A stretch of 9,815 bases of DNA from Flavobacteriales bacterium (GTDB taxonomy: Bacteria > Bacteroidota > Bacteroidia > Flavobacteriales_E > Vicingaceae): the NCBI GenBank assembly GCA_002402165.1, contig NVVI01000012.1:49232-59046 (forward strand). The letters run 5' to 3'. The number at the start of each line of letters is the position of its first letter. The stretch's first letter is position 1. The notes under the pieces were generated by a model. That model saw nothing but the letters and a program-made list of their open reading frames with translations. It had not been told where the DNA came from and made no database searches. Made by a program: the position numbers and the translations under genes. Shown piece by piece: positions 7,379 to 9,815 of the stretch.

Positions 7379-7415
7379 GATCCTTCGACAAGCTCAGGAT
7401 GACAAGCAATGACGG
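7379..7415 (-). repeat. Interspersed repeat, GTCATCCTGAGC type, with a second repeat end attached
   Basis: On the minus strand the core (7403 to 7379) reads GTCATCCTGAGC, then TTGTCGAAGGATC. This is a repeat I recall from intergenic DNA of many bacteria; it has weak internal symmetry (ATCCT at 7380-7384, AGGAT at 7396-7400). Immediately upstream on that strand is CCGTCATTGC (7415-7406), identical to the first ten bases of the GTCATTGCGAG-type unit at 7111-7102. The element is therefore a junction of two repeat types sharing the GTCAT core. It passes through open frames on the minus strand, giving the peptides ILSLSKD and HPELVEG, which are typical of repeat-derived spurious annotation. Confidence 0.7.
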
Positions 7416-7614
7416 TTTTATTTGGTATGTACTGGTGTTTTAACATTTGTTGTTTAAACGATATTTTATTACTTAAAGTTGCTTTTAAACCTTTTACTTT
7501 ATACATGGTCTAATGGCTTTAAAACCATTTATCATTAATTCTACCCATCTATGTAAAATGGTTAATTATTTGAATAATAACACATTAACTTTATCATACA
7601 ATAAAGTATTAATT

Positions 7615-8358
7615 ATGAAAAATATATTATCAATTTTAATTATAATAATCACCTTAGGGGTTCACGCACAAACCACTTCAGGTAAAATAACTTACAGCGA
7701 AGTAATTAATACTAAGCCTGATATGCAAAAAGCTGAAGAGCAAGGTTGGGCACAATGGGCTGAGATGGTGCCTGAATCAATGACATTTAAAAAACAATTA
7801 GTCTTTAATGAAAAAGCATCTATGTATGTTAATATTAAAGAAGAAGAAGATCCTAATGAGAAAAATATGGTAAAAAGAATGGCTCGAAGGTATTCTAATG
7901 CCAACAACCAAACTTATATAAATTCTGAATCTAATGCTTTTGTTGAACAACAAGATTTTATGGGGAAAACCTTCTTAATTAAAGGGGAGCCTGATAAAAT
8001 AACATGGAAAATGACTGGAGACATGAAAATCATTATGAGTTACCCATGTTTAAAAGCCACTTACAAAGATTCTACAGAAACATTGGAAGCTTGGTTTACA
8101 ACAGAAATTCCTGTAGCTATTGGCCCTGAGAAATATGGTCAATTGCCAGGAATGATTTTAGAATTAACTTCTAAAAAAAATAAAAAGACATTAACTGCTA
8201 TTGTTATTGATTTTAAAGAAATTGATTCTTCAGAATTATCTGAGCCAACAGTTGGAAAAGTTGTAACTCGAGAAGAATACAATAAGATTGTGAAAAGAAA
8301 AATGGAGGAAATGAGAAAAAATGGTTCTTGGGGTGGTCGAGGAGGCGGAAGGCATTAA
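7615..8358 (+). CDS. Secreted GLPGLI-family protein
   Basis: A 247-residue exported protein of the GLPGLI family, small Bacteroidota envelope proteins of unknown biochemical role. The start at 7615 is chosen over the upstream ATG at 7513 because it gives a typical signal peptide (MKNILSILIIIITLGVHAQ, cleavage near Ala18/Gln19), and the extra 34 residues look non-coding. The mature part begins SGKITYSEV, the usual first strand. The family motif is at residues 170-181, GPEKYGQLPGMI, a variant of the eponymous GLPGLI in which the first Gly is Gln and the second Leu is Met. There is a single Cys at 145 (YPCLKATY). The C-terminus is a charged helix (KRKMEEMRKNG) followed by a Gly/Arg-rich tail (WGGRGGGRH). 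The outer-membrane protein gene begins 1 nt after the stop, so the two are almost certainly co-transcribed and probably translationally coupled. A joint role in envelope transport or biogenesis is inferred. Confidence 0.9.
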   Translation: MKNILSILIIIITLGVHAQTTSGKITYSEVINTKPDMQKAEEQGWAQWAEMVPESMTFKKQLVFNEKASMYVNIKEEEDPNEKNMVKRMARRYSNANNQTYINSESNAFVEQQDFMGKTFLIKGEPDKITWKMTGDMKIIMSYPCLKATYKDSTETLEAWFTTEIPVAIGPEKYGQLPGMILELTSKKNKKTLTAIVIDFKEIDSSELSEPTVGKVVTREEYNKIVKRKMEEMRKNGSWGGRGGGRH

Positions 8359-8359
8359 T

Positions 8360-9815
8360 ATGAATAATACCTTCAAATATCTCCTACTGATTATCCTTTT
8401 CGGATTCATTGGTTCTGCTTTTACTCAAAACATAAATGTTACTGGTAAAATTTCCGATAAAAAATCTGGCGAAACAATGCCAGGATCTACAGTGATGCTT
8501 CTAAATCCTTCAGATTCATCTTTTTATAAATTTAGTACTACTAATTCTACAGGTAATTTTTCTATCAAAGGAGCAAAAGCTGGTAAATATATTTTACAAA
8601 TATCATTTATTGGATATCAGAGCTATTATAAAGAAATTACACTAACTAAAGATGAAAAAAGTATTGACTTGGGGAACTTAAAATTAAAAGTAAAGCAAGC
8701 TTTATTACAAACCTTAAATGTAGTTGAAGAAATAATTCCAGTTGTTATTAATGGTGATACTGTTGAATTTAATGCTGCTGCTTTTAAAACACAACCAGAA
8801 GACAATGTTGCTGCACTTTTAAGGAAGTTACCCGGTGTAGAGGTAGAAGGCGATGGGACTATTAAAGCACAGGGTGAAACGGTTCAAAGAGTATTGATTG
8901 ATGGGAAGGAGTTTTTTGGTGATGATACTAAAACAGCAACAGAAAATTTACCTGCAGACATGGTTAAGTCTGTGCAAGTTTATGATGATTTTTCTGATGC
9001 TTCTAAAATGACTGGAATTGATGATGGAGATCGTACAAAAACCATTAACCTTAAAATAAAAAAAGATCGTAAAAAAGGTGTGTTCGGAAATATTACTGCT
9101 GGCGGTGGAATTACAGCAAAAGGCACAGGAGATATAAATGATGATGAGGGGATGTTCAACAACAAACTCAACATTAATAAGTTTAAAAATGATATGCAGT
9201 TATCAGTTTTAGGAATGTACAATAACACCAATGAGCAAGGATTTTCCTATCAAGATAGGATTAATTTTTCTGGCGTTAGTAGTGGTAATATGTTTGGTGG
9301 TGGTAGTTCTTCAGGAGTGCCTTCTGGAGGAAATGCAAACGATGGTTTTACTACTACTGCTGCAGGGGGTGTTAACTGGAATAAAGACATTACACCTAAA
9401 ATCAATTTCTCGACTAGCTATTTTTATACCGAACTTAGTAAAGATATTAATAGAATAGCCGAAAGACAGTATATTTCAGATTCTAGTGATTTTAACTCCA
9501 TTGAGAATAATGATGAAAATCAATTTAGCAGGAACCATGCTTTCAGAATTAAATATGACCAAAAAATAGACACTACACAGGATTTAAAAATCAGAGTTAA
9601 CCTTGATTACAGTGAGGGTAGTATTTTTTCTAATTCAACAAGCCAAAGTAATGATGTAAATGGTGTTTTTTTAAACTCTAGTGCCAGTACAAATGAATCT
9701 ACTGGTAATAATATTTCTGGAGATGGAAAAATAACTTATGGTAAACGGTTTCAAAAGAAAGGAAGGTCTTTGGTTGCTAATGCATCTTATGGAACTTCGG
9801 ATAACGAAAAAAAAT
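8360..9815 (+). CDS. Outer-membrane beta-barrel protein, TonB-receptor-like, 3' end cut off
   Basis: The frame starts at ATG 8360, 1 nt after the previous stop (TAATATG), and stays open to the window end (485 full codons). Residues 1-23 form a signal peptide (KYLLLIILFGFIGSAFTQ). Residues about 26-110 are a carboxypeptidase-regulatory-like beta-sandwich: VTGKISDKKSGETMPGSTV, then GNFSIKGAKAGKYILQISF and IGYQSYY. Residues about 125-225 are a TonB-plug-like domain with GDTVEFNAAAF (132 on), LRKLPGVEVEGDG (155 on) and VLIDGKEFFGDD (178 on). The barrel then begins at about 228 (FGNITAGGG), with alternating polar/aromatic strands and a Gly/Ser-rich loop at about 305-329. This architecture matches the large Bacteroidota outer-membrane barrel family related to SusC/TonB receptors, usually 800-950 residues, so roughly half is present. 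I see no TonB box at the N-terminus, so TonB dependence is uncertain. Pairing with a GLPGLI gene is recurrent in the phylum; the substrate is unknown. Confidence 0.92.
   Translation, partial: MNNTFKYLLLIILFGFIGSAFTQNINVTGKISDKKSGETMPGSTVMLLNPSDSSFYKFSTTNSTGNFSIKGAKAGKYILQISFIGYQSYYKEITLTKDEKSIDLGNLKLKVKQALLQTLNVVEEIIPVVINGDTVEFNAAAFKTQPEDNVAALLRKLPGVEVEGDGTIKAQGETVQRVLIDGKEFFGDDTKTATENLPADMVKSVQVYDDFSDASKMTGIDDGDRTKTINLKIKKDRKKGVFGNITAGGGITAKGTGDINDDEGMFNNKLNINKFKNDMQLSVLGMYNNTNEQGFSYQDRINFSGVSSGNMFGGGSSSGVPSGGNANDGFTTTAAGGVNWNKDITPKINFSTSYFYTELSKDINRIAERQYISDSSDFNSIENNDENQFSRNHAFRIKYDQKIDTTQDLKIRVNLDYSEGSIFSNSTSQSNDVNGVFLNSSASTNESTGNNISGDGKITYGKRFQKKGRSLVANASYGTSDNEKK

Larger units (their letters stand above)
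6971..7614. other. Gene-free stretch with repeats and a gene remnant
   Basis: These 644 bases separate the peptidase pair from the GLPGLI/outer-membrane pair. The left two thirds contain three interspersed repeat units and two minus-strand coding scraps, listed separately. The right part (about 7416-7614) is AT-rich, shows no repeat I can name, and should contain the promoter of the downstream pair. A TAACTTTA at 7586-7593 resembles the Bacteroidota -7 element TAnnTTTG, but the nearest upstream TTTG (7569-7572) is only 13 nt away instead of about 19, so I do not call it. I see no convincing + strand terminator after the gene ending at 6970. Minus-strand reading frames across 7306-7506 pass straight through a repeat and look non-coding. 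Confidence 0.7.

Noticed and set aside
7306..7506. Minus-strand 66-codon open frame containing HPELVEG
   Set aside because: It runs straight through the GTCATCCTGAGC-type repeat; HPELVEG is a typical translation of that repeat. It overlaps the better-looking signal-peptide fragment in another frame and shows no domain or export signal of its own.
7586..7593. TAACTTTA as a Bacteroidota -7 promoter element
   Set aside because: The partner TTTG is 13 nt away instead of about 19, and such matches are frequent in AT-rich DNA.
7513..7614. Upstream in-frame start adding 34 residues to the GLPGLI protein
   Set aside because: The added residues bury a standard signal peptide internally, and the DNA looks like AT-rich leader sequence.
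7692..7907. Minus-strand open frame opposite the GLPGLI gene
   Set aside because: It is a shadow of a well-supported gene with no recognisable domain.
8980..9458. Minus-strand frame at 8980-9231 and plus-strand frame at 9231-9458
   Set aside because: Both are out of frame within the outer-membrane protein gene, whose frame is continuous and recognisable from 8360 to the window end.

Overview
The window reads as a chromosomal segment of a Bacteroidota, most likely Flavobacteriia-like. The reasons are the strong AT bias, the pyrG-yidC gene order, a YidC with a Lys in the core groove position and a Gly/Met-rich loop, starts in A/T-rich contexts without clear Shine-Dalgarno sequences, and families largely confined to this phylum (a DUF6438-like protein, a GLPGLI-family protein, a carboxypeptidase-regulatory/TonB-plug outer-membrane protein). 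All intact genes are on the + strand.

Layout. Positions 1-5173 hold a tightly packed run: the 3' part of pyrG (CTP synthase), yidC (membrane protein insertase), a small exported DUF6438-like protein, and a YghO-like GNAT acyltransferase, with gaps of 34, 6 and 10 nt. After a 53-nt A/T-only-looking gap comes a second pair: an exported bleomycin-hydrolase/PepC-type cysteine peptidase (5227-6489) and, 4 nt later, a small acidic protein of unknown function (6494-6970).

Positions 6971-7614 contain no intact gene. They hold a mosaic of short interspersed repeats, several starting with a GTCAT core (GTCATTGCGAG, GTCATTCCGAA, GTCATCCTGAGC types). Between them lie two minus-strand coding scraps, which I interpret as the signal-peptide end and the C-terminal sorting tail of a decayed secreted protein, probably a type IX secretion system cargo.

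Positions 7615-9815 hold a two-gene unit: a secreted GLPGLI-family protein and, 1 nt after its stop, a large outer-membrane protein (signal peptide, carboxypeptidase-regulatory-like domain, TonB-plug-like domain, start of the beta-barrel) that runs off the window. This pairing recurs in the phylum and suggests a joint envelope function whose substrate cannot be read from the sequence.

I see no CRISPR array, tRNA, rRNA, intact insertion sequence or clear novel defence system. The points most worth a second look are the repeat mosaic with the gene remnant inside it, and the exported cysteine peptidase with its small acidic downstream partner.
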